A DNA stretch of 64,000 nucleotides, from assembly GCF_900107305.1 (NCBI RefSeq), contig NZ_FNPL01000005.1, positions 62,001-126,000 on the forward strand, read 5' to 3'. Source of the DNA: Thermoactinomyces sp. DSM 45892 (GTDB taxonomy: Bacteria > Bacillota > Bacilli > Thermoactinomycetales > Thermoactinomycetaceae). Made by a program: the position numbers and the translations under genes. Of the stretch, positions 54,221-63,200 are shown one piece after another (the stretch's first letter is position 1; each line of letters starts with the position of its first letter). The notes below the pieces were generated by a model. That model was not told the DNA's origin and made no database searches. It was given only the letters and a program-made list of their open reading frames with translations.

Positions 54221-54982
54221 TTAATATAGGTACTTGGTACGACCATAGGTTCTCCCATAACGAATCATCTTATAAAGAGCTCGCTTATCAGGTAATTTTG
54301 CGAAAGGATGGAGTCCGGGACTTGTGTTAAATTCTAATATCCATGGTTTGAGATTGGAATCAAGTGCGATATCAAGACCTATTTCTCTAATGCTAGGATA
54401 TACTTTTTGTAGATGTGTTCCGATAGATACACTAAATGTTTCTAGTTGGCTAATATATGTTTGTAATTTTCCATGAGGAAGATAGGGTGCTAGGAGAGTC
54501 TCAATGGGCTTAATGGTCGCTCCCTTACTTCCATTTGTGACGATCAATTTCTTATTTCCTACTCGTCCGGCTATGCCAGTAACTTCCCATTGTTTGCTGG
54601 GATTATGTTGAACCATGATGCGAAAATCAAAAGAAGATTTTTTATGGGTTAACATATTTATTCCTTGTTGAATTAAATATTTTTCTTTGCCTTTATATCT
54701 GCTTATAAACTTATATAGATGGTTGAAATTCGAAAAAATTCGAGTACTTTTCTCATAACGCACTTCATACTTTCCGTCTTTGACGCTAGCTCGAATAATT
54801 CCTCTCCCTTGTGAACCTAGATCTGGTTTTATATAAACCATTTGATATGTTGTTAAAAAGTCTTGGAGATTCTCTTTACTCCACATTCCGGTTGTCGGAA
54901 TATTAGCTTTAAGATGATTGCTTTTTGATAAAGCTAGTGTCTTAGTCCATTTGCTAGACAAACGAAATGAATATCTTTTCAA
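54221..54982 (-). CDS. YheC/YheD-type ATP-grasp protein (spore-associated)
   Basis: A 253-residue ATP-grasp protein of the YheC/YheD endospore coat-associated family. The N-terminal helix-turn (IPTTGMWSKENLQDFLTTYQMVYIKPDLGSQGRGI) carries the Lys and Gly-rich loop. SSFDFRIMVQ, GRVGNKKLIVTNGSKGA, EIGLDIALD and the metal-binding WILEFNTSPG complete the fold. Start is TTG 54982, with GGGGTGAGG nearby. It runs opposite to the adenylate-forming enzyme gene at 55107 and shares its upstream region; a second ATP-grasp gene lies at 56513. The substrate ligated is unknown. Confidence 0.85.
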   Translation of the reverse strand: MKRYSFRLSSKWTKTLALSKSNHLKANIPTTGMWSKENLQDFLTTYQMVYIKPDLGSQGRGIIRASVKDGKYEVRYEKSTRIFSNFNHLYKFISRYKGKEKYLIQQGINMLTHKKSSFDFRIMVQHNPSKQWEVTGIAGRVGNKKLIVTNGSKGATIKPIETLLAPYLPHGKLQTYISQLETFSVSIGTHLQKVYPSIREIGLDIALDSNLKPWILEFNTSPGLHPFAKLPDKRALYKMIRYGRTYGRTKYLY

Positions 54983-55106
54983 TGAACCTCACCCCTTTGC
55001 ATCAATATATGTACAAGTTCAAAATTGTTCACGGCAGAAGGAATTCGCCCTGACACAAATTCATATAATGGTTTAAATGAAATTTCATAGAAAGTGAGTG
55101 GTGAGG

Positions 55107-56321
55107 ATGACTGAAAAAGAGAGATTACAAACGAAAGTAAATGAAATGATTACTTATTTTCCTTGGTATAAAGATTACCTATCTTCTATGAAACCGGATA
55201 GTTTGTTGAAATTGCCGCTGATTACGAGAGAAATTCTAGAAAAGCATTATTATCATCAAGATTTTAATCCAGCGTGGAAGATCTATCATACATCCGGGAC
55301 CAGTTCGAAAAAAAGGAAAAAAATTGCCTATTCAAGAGAAGATGATCAGGACTATTTGGATAAAAAAGTACAGATTTACACTCGCTTTCTCCAAGATAAA
55401 TCCATTCGAACAGCTATATCCGATATGGGAACAGGGCATGCCGCAAATACTGCAATGGAGGTCTTTAAGAGTATAGGATTAATCTGTGAAGATATTCCGT
55501 ATCATCTGCCTGTACAAGATCATGTGAAATTACTAAAGCAATTTCGGCCTGATTGTCTGTATACAATGCCATCTATTTTAGAAAGCATCCTATCGGCTAC
55601 CGATCATCCAGAGCAATTTGGGATACAGAAGGTTATATTAGTAGGGGAAGTGGCCAGCGCTGAGTGGCAGAAAAAAGTGGCTTCTCGTTTGTGCATAGAT
55701 CAGAAAGATATTATGGATACGGTCGGATCGATTGAAATTGGAACCATTGCCTATTATTCGCATGAGCATGGATGTTATCTTTTTGTAGATGACTTAGTAC
55801 CTGAAGGAATAAAGGCAGAAGAAGTTGGATTGGATGCAGATTTACTGAGGGAAGATGAACGGATTTTAGTGCTTACATCCTTTTCAAGAAAAACATTTCC
55901 GGCTGTTCGTTTTGTTACCTATGATGTGGTTCGTGGTTTCAAGCCAATCCATATTGCCGATAAAACGGTTCTTAGTTTCCAATCGCTCGTAAAACGAGTC
56001 GGTACAGAATGGAAACATGGTGAGAAGATTAGTTTCTATGATATAGAAGAGGCCGCATTCCGACATCTGGATAAGGCTACTATTTGGATACAGGTAGATC
56101 GTAATAAGCTGTTGGTTTGGATTGATAGTCCTTTTATCACGGACTGCATTCGAAAACAAATCCAACTTGATATACAGGACCAAATTCCGGAGATCGGGAT
56201 CATGATTCGAAATGGAATTCTGGATGAAATTCAGGTAAAGGTAGTAACTGATCCAGAGCAATTTCAAACGCATCAGGTAAAGAAGAAAGTGATCCATCAT
56301 AAGCAGTGGGGGCGTCATTAG
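55107..56321 (+). CDS. Adenylate-forming (PaaK/phenylacetate-CoA ligase-like) enzyme
   Basis: A protein of about 404 residues with the layout of phenylacetate-CoA ligase-like adenylating enzymes: KLPLITREILEKH near the start, the phosphate loop YHTSGTSSKKRKKIAYSRED, MGTGHAAN, and the GEVASAEWQKKVASRLCI/TVGSIEIGTIAYY core. A smaller C-terminal domain follows. It probably activates a carboxylic acid with ATP; whether it forms a CoA thioester is not visible. ATG 55107 is listed, with GTG 55098 possible; the ribosome binding site is poor for both. It sits between two YheC/YheD-type ATP-grasp genes. Confidence 0.78.
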   Translation: MTEKERLQTKVNEMITYFPWYKDYLSSMKPDSLLKLPLITREILEKHYYHQDFNPAWKIYHTSGTSSKKRKKIAYSREDDQDYLDKKVQIYTRFLQDKSIRTAISDMGTGHAANTAMEVFKSIGLICEDIPYHLPVQDHVKLLKQFRPDCLYTMPSILESILSATDHPEQFGIQKVILVGEVASAEWQKKVASRLCIDQKDIMDTVGSIEIGTIAYYSHEHGCYLFVDDLVPEGIKAEEVGLDADLLREDERILVLTSFSRKTFPAVRFVTYDVVRGFKPIHIADKTVLSFQSLVKRVGTEWKHGEKISFYDIEEAAFRHLDKATIWIQVDRNKLLVWIDSPFITDCIRKQIQLDIQDQIPEIGIMIRNGILDEIQVKVVTDPEQFQTHQVKKKVIHHKQWGRH

Positions 56322-56334
56322 TCTTTGTTAAGAG

Positions 56335-56379
56335 TCCGAGGATCGAAGAGTTTTTACATCCTTCGATCCTCGGATTTTC
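56335..56379 (+). terminator. Terminator after the adenylate-forming enzyme gene
   Basis: A perfect 14-bp stem TCCGAGGATCGAAG / CTTCGATCCTCGGA (56335-56348 with 56361-56374) and TTTTC. Confidence 0.9.
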
Positions 56380-56512
56380 ATTTTCTCATACTTACGTTTA
56401 AATCTAGCTAACTATCAAAAACAATACCTATCTATCAATAGACTATGCTAGTGTACAAGAGTTTTATCCCCTTTCGCATAACCTATACTATCTCAGAAAG
56501 AGGGGATGAATT

Positions 56513-57262
56513 ATGAGGTACGGGAAAGTGATAAGTAAGATTGGCAATTATGGGATACTTCGTCAGAACTCCACGACTGCTTCTCATCTTCCAGAAACAC
56601 TTCGTTTCTCTCTCGAGAACTTTAAACAAATGTGTCAGAGATATAATCTGATATACGTGAAGCCAAACGATTCAAGCCAAGGAAAAGGTGTTATGAGAGT
56701 TGAAAAACTAGCAAATGGCCAATTCCTCATTAAAGATAGGGACTTAAAAGGGAGAGCGACTGTTTCAGGAGTTCAAGCGGCATATCAGCGGATTTTAGCC
56801 AGAAAAATGAAAGGCAGAACATACCTTGTGCAGCAAGGAATTAATAGTGTTATGAAATCCGGTCGCGCCTTTGATATTAGGGCACATTTCATTCGTATAG
56901 ATGGAAAGTGGACTTGCATGGGGCTTATTGGAAAGCAAGCACCGTCTTTAGGAGTTGTGACAAATGGTTCTAGTGGAGGAACTACCATCTTGGTTCCTAC
57001 TTTATTACGCTCTAAACTAGGTTACTCTCAACAACAATCTGTGGAGACGCAAAATCAACTTGAACAGATTGCCACAGAATCAGTTAAATCGATTTCTAAA
57101 GTGTATCCTTCTTGGCGAGAGTTTGGTGTGGATCTAGCCATTACTCCTAACGGGAAGATTTGGATTTACGAAGTAAATATTACTCCCGGTAGCTCGCTAT
57201 TTAAACGGCTGAATCCTACTGTTTTCAAAAAAATCTTAGCGAACCGTAGAAGAGCTAGGTGA
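56513..57262 (+). CDS. Second YheC/YheD-type ATP-grasp protein
   Basis: A 249-residue ATP-grasp protein, paralogous to the one at 54221. Matching parts are LIYVKPNDSSQGKGVMRV, GRTYLVQQGINSVMKSGRAFDIRAHF, VVTNGSSGGTT, SWREFGVDLAI and the metal ligands in IWIYEVNITPGSS. ATG 56513 follows GAGGGGATG. Family members are spore coat-associated; no spore sigma-factor promoter could be assigned with confidence. With 55107 and 54221 it forms a small cluster of ATP-using ligase-type enzymes. Confidence 0.85.
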   Translation: MRYGKVISKIGNYGILRQNSTTASHLPETLRFSLENFKQMCQRYNLIYVKPNDSSQGKGVMRVEKLANGQFLIKDRDLKGRATVSGVQAAYQRILARKMKGRTYLVQQGINSVMKSGRAFDIRAHFIRIDGKWTCMGLIGKQAPSLGVVTNGSSGGTTILVPTLLRSKLGYSQQQSVETQNQLEQIATESVKSISKVYPSWREFGVDLAITPNGKIWIYEVNITPGSSLFKRLNPTVFKKILANRRRAR

Positions 57263-57269
57263 TATTCAT

Positions 57270-57299
57270 AAAGCCCATTGTCCATTGTGGGCTTTTTTA
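57270..57299 (+). terminator. Terminator after the second ATP-grasp gene
   Basis: AAAGCCCA / TGGGCTTT (57270-57277 with 57288-57295), 10-base loop, T-run. Confidence 0.85.
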
Positions 57300-57486
57300 T
57301 TTTCTCAGATTATGACCGTTTCTGCTTAGTACGTGCGTTTTTGAAGGTATGATCAGTGCTTGAAAATACATACTATAAATACATAGTGAGACTATCCATG
57401 ATGACGTATTACTGATAAACTAGAGTTATTATTTAATAAGATATAGTATAATCTAAGTAAATTTAGATGAAAATGGAGGCTTTCAA

Positions 57487-58434
57487 ATGAACAAAGTAGT
57501 TGTACTTGGAACTGGTCCATCCGGCTTAACAGCAGCGATTTACCTAGCTCGTGCAAACATGAATCCGCTTGTAATTGAGGGTCCAGAGCCAGGTGGACAA
57601 TTAACCACCACAACGGAAGTGGAGAATTTCCCTGGATTCCCTGAAGGAGTAATGGGTCCAGAGTTGATGCAGAATATGCGTAAACAAGCAGAGCGTTTTG
57701 GTGCACGATTTGAACGCGGCTGGGTGAATCGAGTCGATCTGACTAGCAAGCCATTTACATTACATATCGGTGAAGAGAGAGTAGTGGAGACCGAAACATT
57801 AATTATCTCTACAGGTGCTTCTGCTAAATTATTAGGGATTCCCAATGAAAAAGAAAGCATTGGTATGGGTGTAAGCACATGTGCTACTTGCGATGGCTTC
57901 TTTTTCCGCGATAAGAAAATTATTGTTGTGGGTGGAGGAGATTCCGCGATGGAAGAAGCGAACTTCCTAACGAAATTTGCTTCTGAAGTACGAGTCGTAC
58001 ACCGTAGAGAGGAGCTTCGGGCATCAAAGATCATGCAGGAGCGTGCTAGAGAAAATGAGAAAGTCACATGGAGCCTGAACTGTACTCCGATCGAAGTAGT
58101 AAAGGGAGATCAGGGTGTTACGGGTTTAAAAGTGAAAAATAATGAAACGGGCAAAGAAGAGATCATTGAGACAGATGGAATTTTTGTGGCGATTGGTCAT
58201 ACTCCAAATACAAGCTTTTTACCAGATCAGCTAGCAACTGATGAAACAGGCTATATTAAAGTACAACCTGGTACTACACGGACGAATATCCCTGGAGTAT
58301 TTGCTTGTGGTGATGTACAGGATCATGTTTATCGTCAGGCGATCACAGCGGCTGGAACAGGCTGCATGGCGGCACTAGACTGTGAGCGATTTTTAGAGGG
58401 GAACCAAGTGGACGACTGGAGCAAGAGTTTATAA
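57487..58434 (+). CDS. trxB: Thioredoxin reductase
   Basis: A 315-residue NADPH-dependent flavoprotein that reduces thioredoxin. It has the FAD motif VVVLGTGPSGLTAAIYLARA, the redox-active CATCDG, the NADPH motif VVGGGDSAMEEANFL and the C-terminal FAD segment GVFACGDVQDHVYRQAITAAGTG. ATG 57487 follows GGAGGCTTTCAA. It precedes nrdA-nrdB; thioredoxin is the usual reductant for class I ribonucleotide reductase, so the neighbourhood makes functional sense, though the genes have separate promoters. Confidence 0.96.
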   Translation: MNKVVVLGTGPSGLTAAIYLARANMNPLVIEGPEPGGQLTTTTEVENFPGFPEGVMGPELMQNMRKQAERFGARFERGWVNRVDLTSKPFTLHIGEERVVETETLIISTGASAKLLGIPNEKESIGMGVSTCATCDGFFFRDKKIIVVGGGDSAMEEANFLTKFASEVRVVHRREELRASKIMQERARENEKVTWSLNCTPIEVVKGDQGVTGLKVKNNETGKEEIIETDGIFVAIGHTPNTSFLPDQLATDETGYIKVQPGTTRTNIPGVFACGDVQDHVYRQAITAAGTGCMAALDCERFLEGNQVDDWSKSL

Positions 58435-58757
58435 AAATGATATCCTTTCTATGGAGAATTATTTTTTAGGCTGTTATTCTATATTATTGTGATTCATGTT
58501 TGGATAAACTAGGGCTATCTTAAGGAGAAAAATCTACTTTAGGATAGCCCTTGAGTATGTTTCTTTTATAAGATTTTTCGTGTGCTTTATATAAAATAAA
58601 TGCTTATGATTATATATCTAGTTAACTATCTAAATGGTTTCTTTTTTTCACTCTCGTCAACTCGTAAAAATGTGCGCAACATGGAGAGATTGAGCGTTTC
58701 AAATTGGAAATTCCAAGATAATGAATCATAACTTATTTTTTTGGGTTCTCAAATAGC
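58435..58757. other. Intergenic region between trxB and the nrdA promoter
   Basis: About 320 AT-rich bases. One imperfect inverted repeat, AGGGCTATCTTAAG near 58510 with its match TTAGGATAGCCCTTGAG near 58540, could end the trxB transcript. No gene is seen. Confidence 0.5.
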
Positions 58758-58808
58758 TTGCACAATATATAGTGTCGGTTATACTCAAATAGTCACTATA
58801 TATGGATC
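58758..58808 (+). promoter_or_regulatory. nrdA promoter with two NrdR boxes
   Basis: NrdR box 1 is GCACAATATATAGTGT (58760-58775), 15 of 16 positions to ACACWATATATWGTGT. Box 2 is TCACTATATATGGATC (58793-58808), weaker. They are 33 bases apart, near three helical turns, as usual. Box 1 overlaps the -35 (TTGCAC, 58758-58763); the -10 is TATACT (58780-58785), spacer 16. NrdR would repress the operon when dATP is high. Confidence 0.8.
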
Positions 58809-58820
58809 GGATGTGGATGT

Positions 58821-61034
58821 ATGATTGAAATAAAGGGGTTAGAGGTAAACCTGAAAATTGGAAATTGGCTAACAGAGGTGGAACGTGACTTTACTCACCT
58901 TGATTTTACTAGCTTGGAAGAAGAGACACGATTACAGCTAAGAGAAAATATGTCGCTAGAAGAGCAAATTCAGTTGCTGATTCAAGTAGCGGTTGAAAAA
59001 ACGAGTGTAGAGGAACCAGACTGGCAGTTTGTGGCTGCTCGTTTTTTAGTGATGTTTCTCTATCGACAAGCAGGTGAAAACCGTCAATTTGATGCTTCTC
59101 AGAAATATGGAGACTTTTATTCACTAATTCGTACTTTATCTGAGGAAGGCTTGTACGGTACATATTTATTAGAGACATATAGTACAGAAGAGATTGCATA
59201 TCTATCATCTGTCATGAAACCTGAACGGGACGAACTTTTTAACTATATTGGTTTGAAAGTTCTGGCGGATCGGTATTTAGTACGTAACTTTCAACAGAAA
59301 GTAATGGAATTACCTCAAGAACGCTTTATGATTATCGCGATGCACTTAGCTTCTAAAGAGCAGAACCCTGTGATATGGGCTGAGAAATTTTATGAGGTTT
59401 TATCCAGACTTGAACTAACGGTCGCGACTCCAACATTAGCGAATGCTGGAAAGCCTCTTCATCAACTTTCTTCGTGCTTTATTGATACAGTGGATGACTC
59501 CTTGTGGTCCATCTATGAAACAAACTCCTCAACAGCTCAAGTTTCCAAGTATGGTGGTGGAGTTGGAATTTATTTAGGAAAAGTCCGGGCTAAAGGTTCT
59601 AAAATTCGTGGACATAAAGGCGCATCAGGCGGAGTTATTCCATGGATTCGAAATTACAATAATACGGCTGTTGCGGTTGATCAGTTAGGCGTTCGTCGGG
59701 GTGCATTTGCTATTTATCTGGATGTGTGGCACTCCGATATTCTAGATTTCCTCAATCTAAAAACAAACAATGGGGACGATCGCTTAAAGGCGCATGATAT
59801 TTTCCCGGGGGTTTGTGTTCCGAATTTATTTATGGAACGTGTAGCACAGCGAGGTATCTGGAGTTTATTCGATCCACACGAAGTAAGAGAAGTGATGGGA
59901 TACTCACTTGAAGATTTTTTTGGGGCTGAATTTGAGCAACGTTATCAAGAGTGTGAGAACCACCCATCCCTTGATTCTGTTGAGATTCCTGCGATCGATA
60001 TTATGAAGCGGGTTATGGTTAGTGCTTTTGAAACGGGTACTCCGTTTATTTTCTTCCGTGATTGGGTGAACGAAGCTAATCCGAATAAACATAAAGGAAT
60101 GATTTACTCCTCAAATCTTTGTACGGAAATCTGCCAAAACATGTCTGCAACAGAGTGGATGAGTGAAGAAATTGAGGATGGAATCATCGTTAATAAGCAA
60201 AGACCTGGAGATTTTGTAGTGTGTAATCTTTCTTCTATTAATCTCGGCAGAGTGCATAGCTACAAGGATCTTGCCCGAATTATTCCGGTTCAGATGAGGA
60301 TGCTTGACAATGTAATTGATTTAAATATGTATCCCGTCAAGCAAGCAGAGGTTACGAATCATAAGTATCGTGCTGTGGGCCTAGGCACAAGCGGATATCA
60401 TCAATATCTAGCCCAACAGAAAATTATGTGGGAATCAGAGGACCACGTAGAGGAAGCAGATCGATTGTTTGAAGAGATTGCATATCAAGCGATTCGTGCT
60501 TCGATGGAACATGCCAAAGAAAAAGGACCCTATCCAGCTTTTTCTGGGAGTGAGTGGGATACGGGGGTCTATTTTGAGAAGCGTGGCTATAATAGCGAAA
60601 GATGGAATGAGTTGCAACGAGAAGTGGCTGAGCATGGGATGCGAAATGCTTGGGTCATGGCGATTGCCCCAACGGGTTCCACTTCCTTGATTGCGGGCTC
60701 TACTGCGGGAATCGACCCTGTGTATGCAAAGTTTTTCGTGGAAGAAAAGCGGGGGGCGTCTATTCCGCAAACAGCTCCTAATTTATCGGTAGAGACAACT
60801 TGGTATTACAAAGAAGCACATAAAATTGATCAGAGCTGGAGTATCCGTGCTGCTGGAATGAGACAGCGTCATATCGATCAAGCTCAATCATTTAACTTAT
60901 ATATCACGCCTGAAACAAACGCGAAAGAATTTTTAGAGCTTTATATGGAAGCTTGGAAAAATGGTGTGAAAACGATTTACTACATTCGTAACCAATCTGT
61001 AGAAGTAGAAGAATGTGTAAGTTGTTCATCGTAA
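58821..61034 (+). CDS. nrdA: Ribonucleoside-diphosphate reductase, alpha subunit (class I)
   Basis: A 737-residue catalytic subunit reducing ribonucleotides. Active-site residues are in LHQLSSCFIDTV (first redox Cys), SSNLCTEI (Asn, thiyl Cys, Glu), YYIRNQS (the Tyr pair of the radical path) and the C-terminal shuttle ECVSCSS. The N-terminal ATP-cone with its usual VxxRDGxxxPF opening is not recognisable, so overall activity control by dATP may be missing. The ATG is preceded only by weak GGATGTGG. nrdB follows after 18 bases. The nrdA label is by function; subclass Ia versus Ib is not settled here. Confidence 0.93.
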   Translation: MIEIKGLEVNLKIGNWLTEVERDFTHLDFTSLEEETRLQLRENMSLEEQIQLLIQVAVEKTSVEEPDWQFVAARFLVMFLYRQAGENRQFDASQKYGDFYSLIRTLSEEGLYGTYLLETYSTEEIAYLSSVMKPERDELFNYIGLKVLADRYLVRNFQQKVMELPQERFMIIAMHLASKEQNPVIWAEKFYEVLSRLELTVATPTLANAGKPLHQLSSCFIDTVDDSLWSIYETNSSTAQVSKYGGGVGIYLGKVRAKGSKIRGHKGASGGVIPWIRNYNNTAVAVDQLGVRRGAFAIYLDVWHSDILDFLNLKTNNGDDRLKAHDIFPGVCVPNLFMERVAQRGIWSLFDPHEVREVMGYSLEDFFGAEFEQRYQECENHPSLDSVEIPAIDIMKRVMVSAFETGTPFIFFRDWVNEANPNKHKGMIYSSNLCTEICQNMSATEWMSEEIEDGIIVNKQRPGDFVVCNLSSINLGRVHSYKDLARIIPVQMRMLDNVIDLNMYPVKQAEVTNHKYRAVGLGTSGYHQYLAQQKIMWESEDHVEEADRLFEEIAYQAIRASMEHAKEKGPYPAFSGSEWDTGVYFEKRGYNSERWNELQREVAEHGMRNAWVMAIAPTGSTSLIAGSTAGIDPVYAKFFVEEKRGASIPQTAPNLSVETTWYYKEAHKIDQSWSIRAAGMRQRHIDQAQSFNLYITPETNAKEFLELYMEAWKNGVKTIYYIRNQSVEVEECVSCSS

Positions 61035-61052
61035 CGAGGGGAGAGCGTAAAC

Positions 61053-62084
61053 ATGCAACTAGAGCGGAAGAAAATTTTTAATGAAGACGGACAAAGAGGA
61101 ACACAGCGCCTAATTAACGGGAATACCACCAATCTAAGAGAGTGGAACCGTATTAAGTATGACTGGGCTCATAAGTTATATCGAACGATGCTAAACAACT
61201 TTTGGATTCCAGAAGAGATTCCTCTTGCCTCGGATGCGAAAGAGTTCCAAGAACTAAGTCCAGCTGAACGCCGAGCTTTTGATAAGACGATTTCGTTTCT
61301 TAACTTCCTTGATTCCATTCAAGGAGAAAATCTACCTAACATCCATGAATATGTTACGGCACCAGAGGTTTCTTCCTTGCTGAACGTGCAAGCTTTTCAG
61401 GAGGAGATCCATGCGCAATCGTATAGCTATATTTTAGATAGTGTATGCTCCCCTGAGACAAGGGAGAACATCTACGACGAATGGCGGAACGATGAACATC
61501 TGATGAAGCGAAATCGTTTTATTGCCGACTTGTATCAACAATTTGTAGATCAAAAAAGTGATCATCAATTTATCCGTACATGCATGGCTAACTTCTTGCT
61601 AGAATCTCTCTATTTTTACAGTGGATTTTCCTTCTTCTATGCATTAGCGAGACAAGGAAAGATGACTGCTACTGCAACCATCATCAAGTACATTCAACGT
61701 GACGAACTAACTCATGTTGTTTTATTCCAAAACATGATCCGAGAGCTTCGCAAAGAAAATCCAGACTTGTTTACGCCAGAGTTTGTGGAGGAATTGCGCG
61801 AAATGACGAGAACAGCAGTAGAACATGAAATTGAGTGGGGCAAATATATTACCAACAATGAGATTCAAGGACTTAACAATGAAGTGTTGGAGAAGTACAT
61901 TAAATTCTTATCCAATGAACGATTGAGCCGTCTAGGATTTGAGGTTTTATATCCTGAAATTCAAACTCACCCGATGAAATGGGTAGAAAGCTTCTCCAAC
62001 CTTAATGCAACCAAAACGGACTTCTTTGAACAAAAAGTAACCAATTACACAAAAGCAAGCAATCTTGATTTTGGAGATTTGTAA
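61053..62084 (+). CDS. nrdB: Ribonucleoside-diphosphate reductase, beta subunit (class I)
   Basis: A 343-residue radical-generating subunit. Metal ligands and radical site match class I: Asp87 in FLDSIQGEN, Glu117 and His120 in EEIHAQSY, and the tyrosyl radical Tyr124. A later ligand set is in LLESLYFYSGF and YIQRDELTHVVLF (Glu, His). ATG 61053 follows GAGGGGAGAG. A Tyr at the radical position argues against the Mn/Fe subclass that lacks it. The operon ends at a strong terminator. Confidence 0.95.
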   Translation: MQLERKKIFNEDGQRGTQRLINGNTTNLREWNRIKYDWAHKLYRTMLNNFWIPEEIPLASDAKEFQELSPAERRAFDKTISFLNFLDSIQGENLPNIHEYVTAPEVSSLLNVQAFQEEIHAQSYSYILDSVCSPETRENIYDEWRNDEHLMKRNRFIADLYQQFVDQKSDHQFIRTCMANFLLESLYFYSGFSFFYALARQGKMTATATIIKYIQRDELTHVVLFQNMIRELRKENPDLFTPEFVEELREMTRTAVEHEIEWGKYITNNEIQGLNNEVLEKYIKFLSNERLSRLGFEVLYPEIQTHPMKWVESFSNLNATKTDFFEQKVTNYTKASNLDFGDL

Positions 62085-62100
62085 GGTATAGGATTCACAT

Positions 62101-62150
62101 AAGCCCCCTCGTAGCTCTTTTGATGAGAAGAAAGAGCTACGAGGGCTTTC
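62101..62150 (+). terminator. Terminator of the nrdAB operon
   Basis: AAGCCC-CTCGTAGCTCTTT pairs with AAAGAGCTACGAGGGCTT (62101-62120 with 62131-62148), one bulged C, then TTTC. Confidence 0.88.
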
Positions 62151-62171
62151 TATATACAGAGTTCCAAATAG

Positions 62172-62432
62172 GAAAAATACTGGGTTCAGAAGGTAAAGCG
62201 ATTTACGATTTCGCTATTTGCGTGTATATTGGGTTCTAGAGAACATTGGGTGGAGGAAGGTTTTAGAAATCATTCTGCTCATATAACTTCTGATGATTAT
62301 GAGAAAATGATAAGCTACCTTGATGATTCGATGAAAAAGTTTAATATTGGTATAGAGGAACGAGCTATAATACTGGGGACTACTCGTTCGGTTAAATATT
62401 TTGTGATCCAGAGGCAAGTAACCAAAATGTAG
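62172..62432 (+). pseudogene. Remnant of a truncated haemoglobin
   Basis: The frame from just after a TAG at 62169 to the stop at 62432 reads like the last two thirds of a group I truncated haemoglobin: VKRFTISLFACILGSREHW, FRNHSAHITSDDYEKMISYL (His would be the proximal haem ligand) and IEERAIILGTTRSVKYFVI. The N-terminal helices are missing, the TAG breaks the frame upstream, and there is no ribosome binding site for the internal TTG at 62229. I read it as a decayed gene; the family match is by eye and moderate. Confidence 0.4.
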
Positions 62433-62452
62433 AGACAGAGAAGTGAGAAATG

Positions 62453-62845
62453 ATGAGAGAATCCTGGAAACAAGTAAAATCATGGCATAAGTCATTTGGA
62501 CTAGCTGCACCAGAAGAGCCGCAGTTACTTCCTGAAGATCGAGTAAAACAACGAATTGGCTTTATGCAGGAAGAATTACAGGAGTTTGCTGAATCTCGAA
62601 CATTAGAAGATCAAGCGGACGCTATGATTGATTTAATGTACTTTTCTTTAGGGACACTGGTGGAGATGGGAGTAGACCCAGGTGAGTTGTTCGACATCGT
62701 TCATCGTGCGAACATGTCGAAGTTGTGGGAAGACGGGAAGCCACGCTATCGAGAGTCTGACGGAAAAGTGATGAAGCCTGCACATTGGCAAGACCCCCAA
62801 CCTTTATTGAAGAAAGAGATTTTACGACAAATAGAGCAAAAGTAG
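62453..62845 (+). CDS. MazG/PRA-PH-like nucleotide pyrophosphohydrolase
   Basis: A 130-residue helical protein. The metal-binding pattern is seen in MQEELQEFAESRTLEDQADAMIDLMYF (EExxE ... DxxxD), followed by the family's closing segment HRANMSKLWEDGKPRYRESDGKVMKPAHW. Such all-alpha NTP pyrophosphohydrolases hydrolyse non-canonical or excess nucleotides; similar proteins occur in phages and Bacillales. ATG 62453 gives six bases to GAAGTGAG; ATG 62450 is the alternative. Its place after nrdAB suits nucleotide-pool control, but the substrate is unknown. Confidence 0.82.
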   Translation: MRESWKQVKSWHKSFGLAAPEEPQLLPEDRVKQRIGFMQEELQEFAESRTLEDQADAMIDLMYFSLGTLVEMGVDPGELFDIVHRANMSKLWEDGKPRYRESDGKVMKPAHWQDPQPLLKKEILRQIEQK

Positions 62846-62985
62846 GGTGAAAAGTAGAAAAGTTGAGGAAAGAAAAAGAAATTGCCTGACAGCATAGCCA
62901 TCAGGCAACAGAAATTTCTCATAATCGAATTGAACAAGATCCTTTTTGTTGGACCAGAACCCTTACAAGAAATGTAAATTACTCC
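62846..62985. other. Gene-free region after the pyrophosphohydrolase gene
   Basis: No gene is seen. It holds the hairpin at 62882 and runs into a decayed transposase fragment near 62986; together these leave 363 bases without an intact gene. Confidence 0.5.
62882..62908. terminator. Terminator-like hairpin after the pyrophosphohydrolase gene
   Basis: TTGCCTGA / TCAGGCAA (62882-62889 with 62901-62908), 11-base loop. The minus strand has a T-rich tail, so it could stop leftward transcripts better than rightward ones. Confidence 0.6.
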
Positions 62986-63093
62986 ATGATGAAGAAATGG
63001 TCCAGATATGAAAAAGCTACTCAGGATAAGGGATAGAACGCCACGTTATCGGGTTTACACTTATATCTTGTGGGGCATTGCCTACTGGAACCG

Positions 63094-63200
63094 TCTCAAA
63101 TCGCTGAGAATCGATTGAACCGTTAATTTCATGTCTCTTCAAATGAAAAATGGGTCACTGATGTAACGGAATTTAAATATTGTAATGTTTTCGGTAATCA
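63094..63200 (+). pseudogene. Decayed IS3-family transposase fragment
   Basis: In one frame the sequence reads SQIAENRLNR, a TAA stop, then FHVSSNEKWVTDVTEFKYCNVF. The NEKWVTDVTEF part is the hallmark start of the DDE catalytic domain of IS3/IS150-type OrfB. The same frame stays loosely open upstream to about 62986 but with a TAG and no clear similarity. No terminal inverted repeats were recognised. It is a remnant, not a working element. Confidence 0.55.

Noticed and set aside
54983-55106. Sporulation sigma-factor promoter between the two divergent genes
   Set aside because: CATATAAT looks like a sigma-E/K -10 but no acceptable -35 lies at the right distance.
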